Under the pieces are notes generated by a model that was not told the origin of the DNA, searched no databases, and worked only from the letters and a program-made list of their open reading frames with translations. This document shows, in pieces, positions 1 through 5,226 of a stretch of 5,227 nt of DNA (position 1 is the stretch's first letter; each line of letters starts with the position of its first letter). Position numbers and translations under genes: made by a program. Source of the stretch: an uncultured Flavonifractor sp. (GTDB taxonomy: Bacteria; Bacillota; Clostridia; Oscillospirales; Oscillospiraceae); assembly GCA_947384055.1 (NCBI GenBank), contig CANDFO010000110.1, positions 1-5,227 of the forward strand, written 5' to 3'.

Positions 1-668
1 TCGGCAAACCGGGTATAGTGGCCGATGAGCTGAAACACAATCTCGTCTTCACTCCGGCTCACCAGCTCATAGGAGTCGGGGGTATCGCACCAGCCATAGT
101 CAAAATCGCTGCCCCGGGCGGCATCCAGATAGGCCAGCAGGCCGTCCTCTGTGGAGCGGAAGAGCGCCCGCGAAGTGCCGTCCTCCAATTCCGTGCTCAG
201 CAGCTCCCGCTGATACTCCCGTGTAAACAGACTGTCCATCATAGCCTGAAAATCCGACCACCGACGGTAGCGGCCGATGGAGACCAGATAGGTCCAGCCG
301 TCATACTCCACGGTCTCCGCCCAGTCCGGCACAGACAGGTCCGGAACAGTTCCGTCAAGGCGGGGATATTCCTCCAGAGCCGTTGTGCTGCACCCCATCA
401 GAAAACTGGCGGCGCTGTAGGCGTAGAGAAACAGCGCCCGCTGGTCCTCATCCAGAAATTCCGGCGCCGGCTGCTCCTCCATCCAATCCAGAACAGGGGG
501 CTCATTGAGGGCGGGAGCCGGTGCCGGCTCCTGCTGAGTGGATGGGGACTCCGTCAAAAGGGGCGCCGCGGCGGAGGGCGGCACAGGAGGAGAGACCGCA
601 CAGGCGCACAGGGCCGCAAGCAGCCCCGCCGCCAAAAGCTCTCTGCGGAAACGTGCGCTCGTTCTCAC
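1..668 (-). CDS. Putative secreted lipoprotein, 3' end outside window
   Basis: A GTG-started reading frame runs leftwards off the window edge, giving 222 codons. Residues 1-9 are basic and residues 11-22 hydrophobic. They end in a lipobox-like L-C-A-C with the probable lipidated cysteine at 23, so export and lipid anchoring are predicted. Residues 25-60 are a Pro/Ala/Glu-rich linker, and a folded domain begins near residue 70 (ALFLYAYSAASFLMG). Further on, the features WTYLVSIGRYRRWSDF and MDSLFTREYQREL, then a GHYTRF segment near the window edge, recall from memory the IseA/YoeB family (inhibitors of DL-endopeptidases). That match is tentative and untested. The start is chosen because GTG lies 7 bases after GAGGG and directly precedes the signal peptide; the first in-frame ATG (residue 63) would remove the signal. 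It begins 10 bases after the gdpP stop, so it is almost certainly co-transcribed and perhaps translationally coupled. The existence of the gene is well supported; its function is not. Confidence 0.85.
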   Translation of the reverse strand, partial: MRTSARFRRELLAAGLLAALCACAVSPPVPPSAAAPLLTESPSTQQEPAPAPALNEPPVLDWMEEQPAPEFLDEDQRALFLYAYSAASFLMGCSTTALEEYPRLDGTVPDLSVPDWAETVEYDGWTYLVSIGRYRRWSDFQAMMDSLFTREYQRELLSTELEDGTSRALFRSTEDGLLAYLDAARGSDFDYGWCDTPDSYELVSRSEDEIVFQLIGHYTRFA

Positions 669-675
669 AGATTTT

Positions 676-686
676 CCCTCACTCCT
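676..686 (-). promoter_or_regulatory. Ribosome binding site of the lipoprotein, overlapping the gdpP stop
   Basis: On the minus strand AGGAG (682-686) and GAGGG (676-680) straddle the gdpP TGA stop. GAGGG sits 7 bases before the GTG start at 668-666. This spacing decides the GTG start over the downstream ATG and suggests ribosomes finishing gdpP can re-initiate here. Confidence 0.7.
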
Positions 687-2670
687 CTTCAAAATATTGG
701 TCAATGGCCTGGAGCAAGCGGCGGGTGACGTCCTCTACGCTCTTGCTGGGCACCTGAGCCCCGGCGGTTGCGCCGTTGCCGCCGCCGCCCAGCTTTTCCA
801 GAATCACCTGCACATTGGTGTCCCCCATGCTTCGGGCGGAGATAATGACCCGCTCCCCGTCGGGGAAAAGGACAAAGGAGGTGTCGATTCCTGAGATGTT
901 CAAAAGCTCGTCGGCAGCCTGGGCGGCCGTGACCCGGCCCACCGTGTGGTCCACGCGGGCCACGGCGATGTCCTGCCGATACATCCGGGCATTCTGAATG
1001 ATATCGTATCGGGCAATGGTCCCTTCCAGGTCATTCTGGAACAGCTTTTTGACGTCCCCGGTGTCCGCCCCGGAGCGGCGGAGGAAGGCCGCCGCCTCAA
1101 AGGTGCGGCTTCCGGTGCGCATGGTAAAGTGCTTGGTGTCCAGCACAATGCCCGCCAGCAGCGCCTCCGCCTCGGTTTTCAGCAGGTCGGCGGGCTCCAG
1201 CAGGTATTGCAGCAGCTCCGTCACCAGCTCACTGGCAGAGGAGGCGTAGGGCTCGTGGAAGTTCAGGGCGGCGTTGGCGATATAGGAGGAGGCCCGGCGG
1301 TGGTGGTCGATCACCGCCACCTTGTGGCAGGCCTCCAGCAGGTCCTGGCTGACCACCTGCTCCGGCCGGTTGGTGTCCACCACCACCAGCAGCGCGTTGG
1401 CGTCCGCCGTCAAAATCGCGTCCTGCACGGAGATAAACACGTGTTCATATTCCGGCAGGCGCGCCAGCCGTTCGGCCATATCGCTGCCGGGGTTCTGTCC
1501 CGCCTCCTGGACGATGCGCACGGGAGCCCCTTTTTTGCGGGCAATGGCGCAGATGCCGGCCGCCGCCCCCACACAGTCCATATCCGGATAGCGGTGGCCC
1601 ATAATCAGTACCTGAGAGGCCGACGCCGCCAGCTCCCCCAGCGCGTTGGCCATAACCCGGCTTTTGACCTTGGTGCGCTTTTCCAGCTCCTTGGTTCGGC
1701 CGCCATAGAATTCAAAGTTGAACTTGTTTTTGATTACCGCCTGATCACCGCCCCGGGAGAGGGCCATCTCCACCGACAGGGAGGCGTACTGGAAGAGTTC
1801 TTCCAGCGTGTCGGCGTCCTTGCCGATGCCGATGGACAGGGATGCGGGAATCCCATTGGGACTTTGTACCTCATGGACGGCATCCAGCACCGGGAACTTG
1901 CCCTCCTGAAGCTGGGACAGGCGGCCCTCCTCAAAGAGGAAGAGGTAGCGGTCCCGGTCATAGCGGCAGAAGAGTCCCCGGGCCGGGGCCGCCCACTGGT
2001 CCAGCCGCTGGTCAATCTCACTGCGGATGGCAGACCGGGCATTATCAGAGACCCCCTTCATGAGCTCCTCATAGTTGTCCACCATCAGAATGGCCGCCAC
2101 CGGGCGGCTTGTGCGGTAGGCGTCCCGCAGGTTGGCCAGCTCGGTGATATCAACCCAGTAAGTGGTGGCCAGATACCCCCGGCCGCCGGAATCGTCCGTG
2201 CGCACCAGATGTCCGAAAACCAGGAAGCGCCGGTCTCCGATGGGCACCTCTGCGGGACACTGGGTCTTGCCCTCCATCAGCCAGCGGGAGGAGAACTCCG
2301 GCACTGCGGCGGAGATTTTCGTGTCGAAGAGATGGTCCCGCTCCCCGGTGATCTGGAGAAAACGGTCATTGGACCAGATGACCTCGTCATTTTCCGGTCG
2401 GAAGATCACCATGGGCAGGGGCGCGTTGACCATGGTGTCCTTGGTGGCGGTATCCATATTGCAGGTGACATTTTCAATATATTGTATGATCTCCCGCTGC
2501 CGCAGGGCGTTGCTGCGCCGGAAATAGAAATACAGCAGCACCACCACCGCCAGCTCCCCCGCCGCCAAGGGCAGGCTGAACAGGGCGGACAGGGCCGCAA
2601 ACGCCACTAAACACAGAAAATACAGCCGCAGGCTGGGCTCCAGCAATCGGGACAGCTTATTTTTGCGCAT
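679..2670 (-). CDS. gdpP: Cyclic-di-AMP phosphodiesterase GdpP (DHH/DHHA1 family, membrane-bound)
   Basis: This 663-residue protein has the full GdpP (YybT) layout and the usual length of the family. Two membrane helices lie at about 17-34 and 37-50. A divergent PAS-like segment follows at about 78-176. Next is a degenerate GGDEF domain at about 185-310, where the signature is DRDRY (239-243), so diguanylate cyclase activity is not expected. A DHH domain runs from about 350 to 515 and a DHHA1 domain from about 565 to 655. Likely metal ligands are visible: H359, D363 and D365 in GHRYPDMD, D432 in VVVDTNRP, D455-H456-H457 in IDHHRR, and D511 in VLDTKHF. The family hydrolyses c-di-AMP to pApA and thereby affects osmotic balance, potassium uptake, wall stress and beta-lactam tolerance. 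The DHHA1 loop reads GGGGNGATAGAQ (628-639), with Asn632 where a His is usual. The ATG start has GGAGG 6 bases upstream. It is the first gene of a two-gene unit with the lipoprotein. Confidence 0.96.
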   Translation of the reverse strand: MRKNKLSRLLEPSLRLYFLCLVAFAALSALFSLPLAAGELAVVVLLYFYFRRSNALRQREIIQYIENVTCNMDTATKDTMVNAPLPMVIFRPENDEVIWSNDRFLQITGERDHLFDTKISAAVPEFSSRWLMEGKTQCPAEVPIGDRRFLVFGHLVRTDDSGGRGYLATTYWVDITELANLRDAYRTSRPVAAILMVDNYEELMKGVSDNARSAIRSEIDQRLDQWAAPARGLFCRYDRDRYLFLFEEGRLSQLQEGKFPVLDAVHEVQSPNGIPASLSIGIGKDADTLEELFQYASLSVEMALSRGGDQAVIKNKFNFEFYGGRTKELEKRTKVKSRVMANALGELAASASQVLIMGHRYPDMDCVGAAAGICAIARKKGAPVRIVQEAGQNPGSDMAERLARLPEYEHVFISVQDAILTADANALLVVVDTNRPEQVVSQDLLEACHKVAVIDHHRRASSYIANAALNFHEPYASSASELVTELLQYLLEPADLLKTEAEALLAGIVLDTKHFTMRTGSRTFEAAAFLRRSGADTGDVKKLFQNDLEGTIARYDIIQNARMYRQDIAVARVDHTVGRVTAAQAADELLNISGIDTSFVLFPDGERVIISARSMGDTNVQVILEKLGGGGNGATAGAQVPSKSVEDVTRRLLQAIDQYFEEE

Positions 2671-2676
2671 GTGACA

Positions 2677-2682
2677 CCTCCC
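2677..2682 (-). promoter_or_regulatory. Ribosome binding site of gdpP
   Basis: GGGAGG-type Shine-Dalgarno on the minus strand, with 6 bases between GGAGG and the ATG at 2670-2668. It confirms the chosen gdpP start. Confidence 0.85.
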
Positions 2683-2711
2683 ACAAGGCAGAAAAATTGC
2701 AAGGATATTTT

Positions 2712-2740
2712 ATTATAACAAATCGTCTCCGTAAAAACAA
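2712..2740 (-). promoter_or_regulatory. SigA-type promoter of the gdpP unit
   Basis: On the minus strand TTGTTT (2740-2735) and a perfect TATAAT (2717-2712) are separated by 17 bases. Transcription should begin near 2705, giving a leader of about 35 bases before gdpP. No operator or riboswitch is visible in so short a leader. A second TTGAAA at about 2752-2747 is too far from the -10 box to be used with it. Confidence 0.75.
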
Positions 2741-2877
2741 GTTCCCTTTCAAATTGTGCAGGGCAACAATGCTTTCAGATTTTTTCGCTCTGCTCTCCCG
2801 GACGCTGGAGGTTTTCCGGCTGGAGTTTACCATCCATTTCCCTCTGACAGGTCTTTGTATTCAGCGCCGCGGCCGCC

Positions 2878-2891
2878 ATTACCGGCCGTAT
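2878..2891 (+). repeat. 14-bp direct repeat, copy 1
   Basis: ATTACCGGCCGTAT is identical to 3301-3314, 423 bases downstream. Both copies lie in the same reading frame and encode I-T-G-R followed by I. Similarity continues weakly for another 11 bases (about 20 of 25 identical overall). One copy is in the small membrane protein remnant, the other in the guaA remnant. Confidence 0.8.
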
Positions 2892-2896
2892 TTTAT

Positions 2897-2902
2897 GGGA
2901 GG
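2897..2902 (+). promoter_or_regulatory. Ribosome binding site of the Pro/Glu-rich remnant
   Basis: GGGAGG lies 9 bases before GTG 2912-2914. It decides the GTG start and supports this stretch having once been a translated gene. Confidence 0.6.
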
Positions 2903-2911
2903 TGTTCTTTG

Positions 2912-3072
2912 GTGACTGAGGAAGAAGTATATGCCTCCGCGAAGGAAACAGAAGATTCCGCCCCTGTACCGGAACCCGAATCTGAACCGCTCCCGGCACC
3001 GGACCCGGGCCCAATGCCGGTACAGCCCGAAACGCCCCCCTGGAGGTCATTTCCGTTGGTGAGCGGCTGGAC
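2912..3072 (+). pseudogene. 5' remnant of a Pro/Glu-rich acidic protein gene, frameshifted and fused to guaA
   Basis: From GTG 2912 the frame reads MTEEEVYASAKETEDSAPV, then a proline/glutamate-rich stretch ending VQPETPP. At a run of six Cs (3035-3040) the sensible frame moves: the original frame turns into Arg/Trp/Pro-rich shadow sequence up to 3250. The other frame continues LEVISVGERLD directly into GMP synthase sequence. One missing C explains the shift. The start has a good ribosome binding site and overlaps the stop of the preceding remnant by a few bases, so the two were probably an operon. The true C-terminus appears to be gone, replaced by guaA sequence near 3073. Function is unrecognised; the low-complexity acidic N-terminus suggests a linker or surface region. 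Alternatively it is one living chimeric gene with a sequencing error in the C run. Confidence 0.5.
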
Positions 3073-3384
3073 CGTCTGGCCGCGCTGCGGGAGTCCGATG
3101 CCATTTTGCGGGAGGAATTTGAAAAGGCGGGGCTTGCCCGGCAGGTCTGGCAGTTTTTTACCGTGGTTCCTGATTTTCGCTCCACCAGTGTCAGGGCTGG
3201 CAGGCGGGCCTTTGATTGGCCGGTCATTATCCGCGCGGTTAATACTGTAGACGCTATGACGGCCTCTGTACCTGAACTCCCCTGGCCTGTGCTACAGACA
3301 ATTACCGGCCGTATCTTGGCTGAGGTCCCTGGTGTCTGCCGCGTCCTCTATGACCTCACGCCTAAGCCTGTCGGAACCATTGAG
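3073..3384 (+). pseudogene. guaA: 3' remnant of GMP synthase gene (C-terminal dimerisation domain only)
   Basis: In frame 1 this stretch reads LAALRESDAILREEFEKAGL, then VWQFFTVVPDFRS, FDWPVIIRAVNTVDAMTA and ILAEVPGVCRVLYDLTPKP followed by VGTIE. This is the C-terminal domain of GuaA, the enzyme that aminates XMP to GMP; the family ends almost invariably in ...KPxxTIEWE. The glutamine amidotransferase and ATP pyrophosphatase domains (roughly 400 residues) are absent. At the end, TIE is followed by GICNIY and an unrelated tail to TAA at 3457-3459, so homology stops at about 3384, two codons before the natural end. Upstream it is fused to the Pro/Glu-rich remnant; ERLD/RLAALRE shows a small apparent insertion relative to GuaA, which marks the join. 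It cannot make GMP, so an intact guaA or purine salvage is expected elsewhere. Recognition rests on family motifs recalled without a search. Confidence 0.85.
3301..3314 (+). repeat. 14-bp direct repeat, copy 2
   Basis: Identical to 2878-2891. Here it encodes the ITGRI segment of the GuaA C-terminal domain, a position usually occupied by similar residues in the family, so this copy is native to guaA. Confidence 0.8.
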
Positions 3385-3415
3385 GGCATATGTAATATTT
3401 ATTCGGTCATGGATA

Positions 3416-3443
3416 TTGACATTTTTTCAGAGATACGTATAAT
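3416..3443 (+). promoter_or_regulatory. Consensus SigA promoter of the MATE gene
   Basis: TTGACA (3416-3421) and TATAAT (3438-3443) are both perfect consensus, 16 bases apart. Transcription should start near 3450, leaving an untranslated leader of almost 150 bases. The promoter begins about 30 bases after the end of guaA homology, so it belongs to the block that carries the transporter. So strong a promoter before an exporter fits control after initiation, through the leader. Confidence 0.85.
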
Positions 3444-3444
3444 G

Positions 3445-3515
3445 TGTAACAGACAGTAAATTTTTCTACTGTCCAAGAGCCGGTATTTATAATTGAATAT
3501 TCGATTATTGTTACA
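3445..3515 (+). other. Nested inverted repeats in the MATE leader
   Basis: GACAGTA (3452-3458) and TACTGTC (3467-3473) form a 7-bp hairpin with an 8-base AT-rich loop, at the predicted 5' end of the transcript. TGTAACA (3445-3451) and TGTTACA (3509-3515) can enclose it. The left outer arm overlaps the likely start point, so the outer pair may be a DNA operator rather than an RNA stem. No known riboswitch class is recognised. Confidence 0.45.
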
Positions 3516-3537
3516 AGGGGCGTCTGTCCTGCGTATC

Positions 3538-3570
3538 TGGGTGAGTGGAGGCAGTACCCACTCTTTTTTT
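3538..3570 (+). terminator. Putative transcription attenuator before the MATE ribosome binding site
   Basis: GAGTGG (3543-3548) pairs with CCACTC (3558-3563) around a 9-base loop. Seven Ts (3564-3570) follow, then GCGC and six more Ts. This is an intrinsic terminator shape lying 26 bases before the start codon of the gene it precedes. A competing stem, TGGGT (3538-3542) with ACCCA (3556-3560), would use the same bases and remove the terminator, as expected of an attenuator. The stem is only 6 bp, so efficiency is uncertain. An open frame without a clear ribosome binding site (GTG 3541 to TGA 3580-3582) crosses it. Confidence 0.55.
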
Positions 3571-3596
3571 GCGCTTTTTTGAAAGGAAGGAACGTT

Positions 3597-4943
3597 ATGC
3601 AAACACCCAGAACGAACAAAATGGACACCACTCCTACCGGAAAACTCCTGCTGAGTTTATCCCTGCCCATCATGTTTTCCATGCTGATGCAGGCGCTCTA
3701 CAACATTGTAGATTCCATTTTTATTGCTCATTTCAGCGAAAACGCATTAAGCGCCGTTTCTCTCACTTACCCGATGCAGACACTGATGATCGCCATCAGC
3801 ATTGGCTCCTATATTGGTGTAAACGCTTATTTGGGCCGAACGCTTGGGCAAAGAAACATGGAAGCCGCCCGGTCGATTGTCCAGCACAGCGCCTTGCTGT
3901 CTGTCTTTTCATACTTACCGTTTCTTTTCGTAGGCCTGTTTTTTACCCGGAATTACTTTATGCTGCAAACAGCGGATGCGGAAATCATACGTTACGGAGT
4001 CGATTATATGTCGGTCTGTCTTGTGTTTTCTGTCTCCATGTTTGGACAACAGCTTTTCGAGAAGCTATTAGAGGCCAGTGGACACTCTATCTTCTCAATG
4101 GCATCACAGCTCATTGGAGCGGCAGTCAATCTCCTTCTTGACCCGCTGCTCATATTCGGCTTTATGGATTTTCCCGCCTTGGGTGCAAGGGGGGCCGCTA
4201 TCGCTACAGTGATGGGACAGTTTGCCGCTATGGTCTGCGGCTTTACCTTTCATCAGCTTTTTAACAAGGATTTGCGGCTCTCTTTTGCCCGTTTCCATCT
4301 TGACAAAGCGATTTTGTCCGAGATATACAAAATCGGTCTGCCGGCAATTCTCATGCAGTCCATCGGTTCTGTGTCGAACTTTATGATGAATGGGGTTCTG
4401 TTGACTTTTTCTACGACTGCCGCAGCGGTGCTGGGTGTTTACTACCGCTTGCAAAACTTTATTTTCATGCCCATTTGGGGATTGACAAGCGGGCTGTTAC
4501 CCATTCTGTCCTACAATGTCGGAGCCAAACACAAAGAACGGGTCATCAGCACATTGCGCTATGCAATGCTCTACATGGCAGTTATCATGCTGGCTGGAAC
4601 AGCATTGTTCCAGTTGATACCCTGCCAGCTTATCAGGCTGTTTGACGCCTCAGACGAAATGTTGTCCATTGGTGTGAACACCTTGCGTATCATAAGCACC
4701 TATTTTATTTTGGAGGGCTTCTGCCAGATCAGCCAAACCAGCTTTCAGGCGGTTGGGCGTGGCATTGCCAGTTTGATATGCTGCCTGACACGCCAGATCA
4801 TTGTTTTGCTGCCTGCCGCCTATGTCCTGTCTTTGAGCAGAAATCTGAATTATGTGTGGGTCGCATATCCAATAGCCGGGGTCGTAAGCGTAGGACTGTG
4901 CCTGTTCCAGTGGAAAGGTGTTTTGAAAGCTCTGCACACATGA
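3597..4943 (+). CDS. MATE family multidrug efflux transporter
   Basis: The 448-residue hydrophobic protein has the length and twelve-helix pattern of the MATE family, with two homologous halves at about 17-215 and 240-440. Diagnostic stretches are LYNIVDSIFIAHF (34-46), LLDPLLIFGFMDFPALGARG (180-199) with Asp182, and GLTSGLLPILSYNVGA (295-310). MATE proteins export cationic drugs, dyes or metabolites in exchange for sodium or protons. The Firmicutes MepA-like branch is the nearest from memory, but the substrate cannot be read from the sequence. ATG 3597 is chosen because AAGGAAGG ends 6 bases before it; ATG 3579 upstream in frame has no such site and lies in the T-rich leader. The gene stands alone with its own promoter, leader and terminator, and no MarR/TetR-type regulator is in view. 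It is clearly AT-richer than gdpP, consistent with acquisition. No frameshift or missing segment is seen. Confidence 0.95.
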   Translation: MQTPRTNKMDTTPTGKLLLSLSLPIMFSMLMQALYNIVDSIFIAHFSENALSAVSLTYPMQTLMIAISIGSYIGVNAYLGRTLGQRNMEAARSIVQHSALLSVFSYLPFLFVGLFFTRNYFMLQTADAEIIRYGVDYMSVCLVFSVSMFGQQLFEKLLEASGHSIFSMASQLIGAAVNLLLDPLLIFGFMDFPALGARGAAIATVMGQFAAMVCGFTFHQLFNKDLRLSFARFHLDKAILSEIYKIGLPAILMQSIGSVSNFMMNGVLLTFSTTAAAVLGVYYRLQNFIFMPIWGLTSGLLPILSYNVGAKHKERVISTLRYAMLYMAVIMLAGTALFQLIPCQLIRLFDASDEMLSIGVNTLRIISTYFILEGFCQISQTSFQAVGRGIASLICCLTRQIIVLLPAAYVLSLSRNLNYVWVAYPIAGVVSVGLCLFQWKGVLKALHT

Positions 4944-4954
4944 ACGATTTGGGC

Positions 4955-4991
4955 AAAGGCGGGGGAATGTGGTTGCATTTCCCCGTCTTTT
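4955..4991 (+). terminator. Strong intrinsic terminator of the MATE gene
   Basis: AAAGGCGGGGGAATG (4955-4969) pairs with CATTTCCCCGTCTTT (4976-4990) over 15 bp with two G-U pairs and a 6-base loop. The stem ends in a short T run, and it begins 11 bases after the stop codon. The A-run on the left arm means it could also act on leftward transcription. It closes the transporter as a single-gene unit. Confidence 0.85.
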
Positions 4992-5016
4992 GTGCTATGA
5001 TTAAAGTCGCAAACCA

Positions 5017-5040
5017 GCAGAGAATAACAATAACCTCTGC
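5017..5040 (+). repeat. Inverted repeat in AT-rich non-coding DNA
   Basis: GCAGAG (5017-5022) and CTCTGC (5035-5040) flank a 12-base AT-rich centre. This could be a weak hairpin or a binding site; no T run follows it. Confidence 0.4.
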
Positions 5041-5043
5041 CTC

Positions 5044-5076
5044 CTGTTATCACCGCTGATAACAAATTGATAACAG
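5044..5076 (+). repeat. Clustered GATAAC motifs (two direct, one inverted), possible operator
   Basis: CTGTTATC (5044-5051), GATAACA (5058-5064) and GATAACAG (5069-5076) give one inverted and two direct copies of the same motif within 33 bases. The first and third copies form a perfect 8-bp inverted pair; the first and second form a 7-bp pair with a 6-base centre. Multiple spaced copies suit a DNA-binding protein (repressor or recombinase accessory factor). The third copy also contains a possible -35 box (TTGATA, 5068-5073), though only a poorly spaced -10 candidate follows at 5093-5098. Confidence 0.5.
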
Positions 5077-5126
5077 CCCATCGTATAGGCTGGATAATAT
5101 GGATATATCAAATAATCAAAAGAACA

Positions 5127-5170
5127 GGGTATCATATTTCTAAAGCAAAATCCGTTAGAATATGATACCC
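5127..5170 (+). repeat. 44-bp imperfect palindrome
   Basis: GGGTATCATATTTCTAA (5127-5143) and TTAGAATATGATACCC (5155-5170) pair over 16 bp with one bulged T and an 11-base centre. No T tract follows, so it is not an ordinary terminator. The length and centre size fit a recombinase core or end, a transfer or replication origin hairpin, or a structured RNA. I cannot choose between them. Confidence 0.75.
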
Positions 5171-5188
5171 AGCAACGAGTGGGAATGA

Positions 5189-5226
5189 CCGTCAAAACGG
5201 CGCAAACCCGCATGAATACAGGGTTT
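5189..5226 (+). repeat. Two further hairpins at the right edge
   Basis: CCGT (5189-5192) with ACGG (5197-5200) makes a 4-base-loop hairpin. Three bases later AAACCC (5204-5209) and GGGTTT (5221-5226) enclose 11 bases. With the palindrome just upstream there are three hairpins in 100 bases, running off the edge. An ATG at 5185 opens a frame reading MTVKTAQTRMNTGF to the edge, but it has no spaced ribosome binding site, so I do not call a gene. Confidence 0.5.

Larger units (their letters stand above)
2769..2919 (+). pseudogene. Remnant of a small membrane protein gene, frame broken
   Basis: From ATG 2769 one frame reads MLSDFFALLSRTLEVFRLEF, then TIHFPL. A second frame, +1 relative to the first, continues QVFVFSAAAAITGRILWEV and FFGD before TGA at 2917-2919. 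The two halves join into one plausible small protein of about 50 residues with an amphipathic start and a hydrophobic C-terminal helix. An indel or small deletion at about 2832-2850 breaks it, and an in-frame TGA at 2845-2847 blocks the second frame. A weak AGGG lies 5 bases before the ATG. The stop overlaps the GTG start of the next remnant, the arrangement of two coupled genes. From memory, small proteins with EFTI and a following membrane helix occur as uncharacterised proteins in Clostridia, possibly in mobile elements. I assign no function. It could be a non-coding stretch that merely looks like this. Confidence 0.45.

Noticed and set aside
175..315. GGDEF (diguanylate cyclase) activity suggested by the middle domain of the DHH protein
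   Set aside because: This is a domain inside gdpP (given here as residues 175-315): the signature is degenerate (DRDRY), as usual in GdpP, so cyclase activity is not claimed.
18..728. Plus-strand open frame of 236 codons at the left edge
   Set aside because: Arg/Gly/Gln-rich antisense of the lipoprotein gene, which has a signal peptide and a ribosome binding site on the other strand.
946..2610. Long plus-strand open frame of 554 codons opposite gdpP
   Set aside because: It is the antisense shadow of a clearly recognised GC-rich gene, rich in His, Gly and Gln as such shadows are, and has no ribosome binding site or domain.
2775..3227. Minus-strand frame across the gene remnants
   Set aside because: It opposes the GuaA and acidic-protein remnants, has low-complexity Arg/Ser/Pro composition and shows no recognisable domain.
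3106..3459. Reading the guaA remnant as a normal 117-residue gene from ATG 3106
   Set aside because: The ATG lies inside the GuaA domain, and the GGGAGG-like site before it is the codons for REE. The real homology begins upstream, so it is an internal Met of a remnant.
3442..3459. Five-codon leader peptide beginning ATG TGT AAC
   Set aside because: The ATG overlaps the -10 box of the MATE promoter and would not be transcribed from it.
3545..4141. Plus-strand frame overlapping the start of the MATE gene
   Set aside because: Out-of-frame shadow: the overlapping MATE frame has family motifs and a good ribosome binding site.
5001..5213. Minus-strand frame of 70 codons in the AT-rich tail
   Set aside because: No ribosome binding site, Cys/Tyr/Phe-rich AT-driven composition, and it crosses the palindromes.
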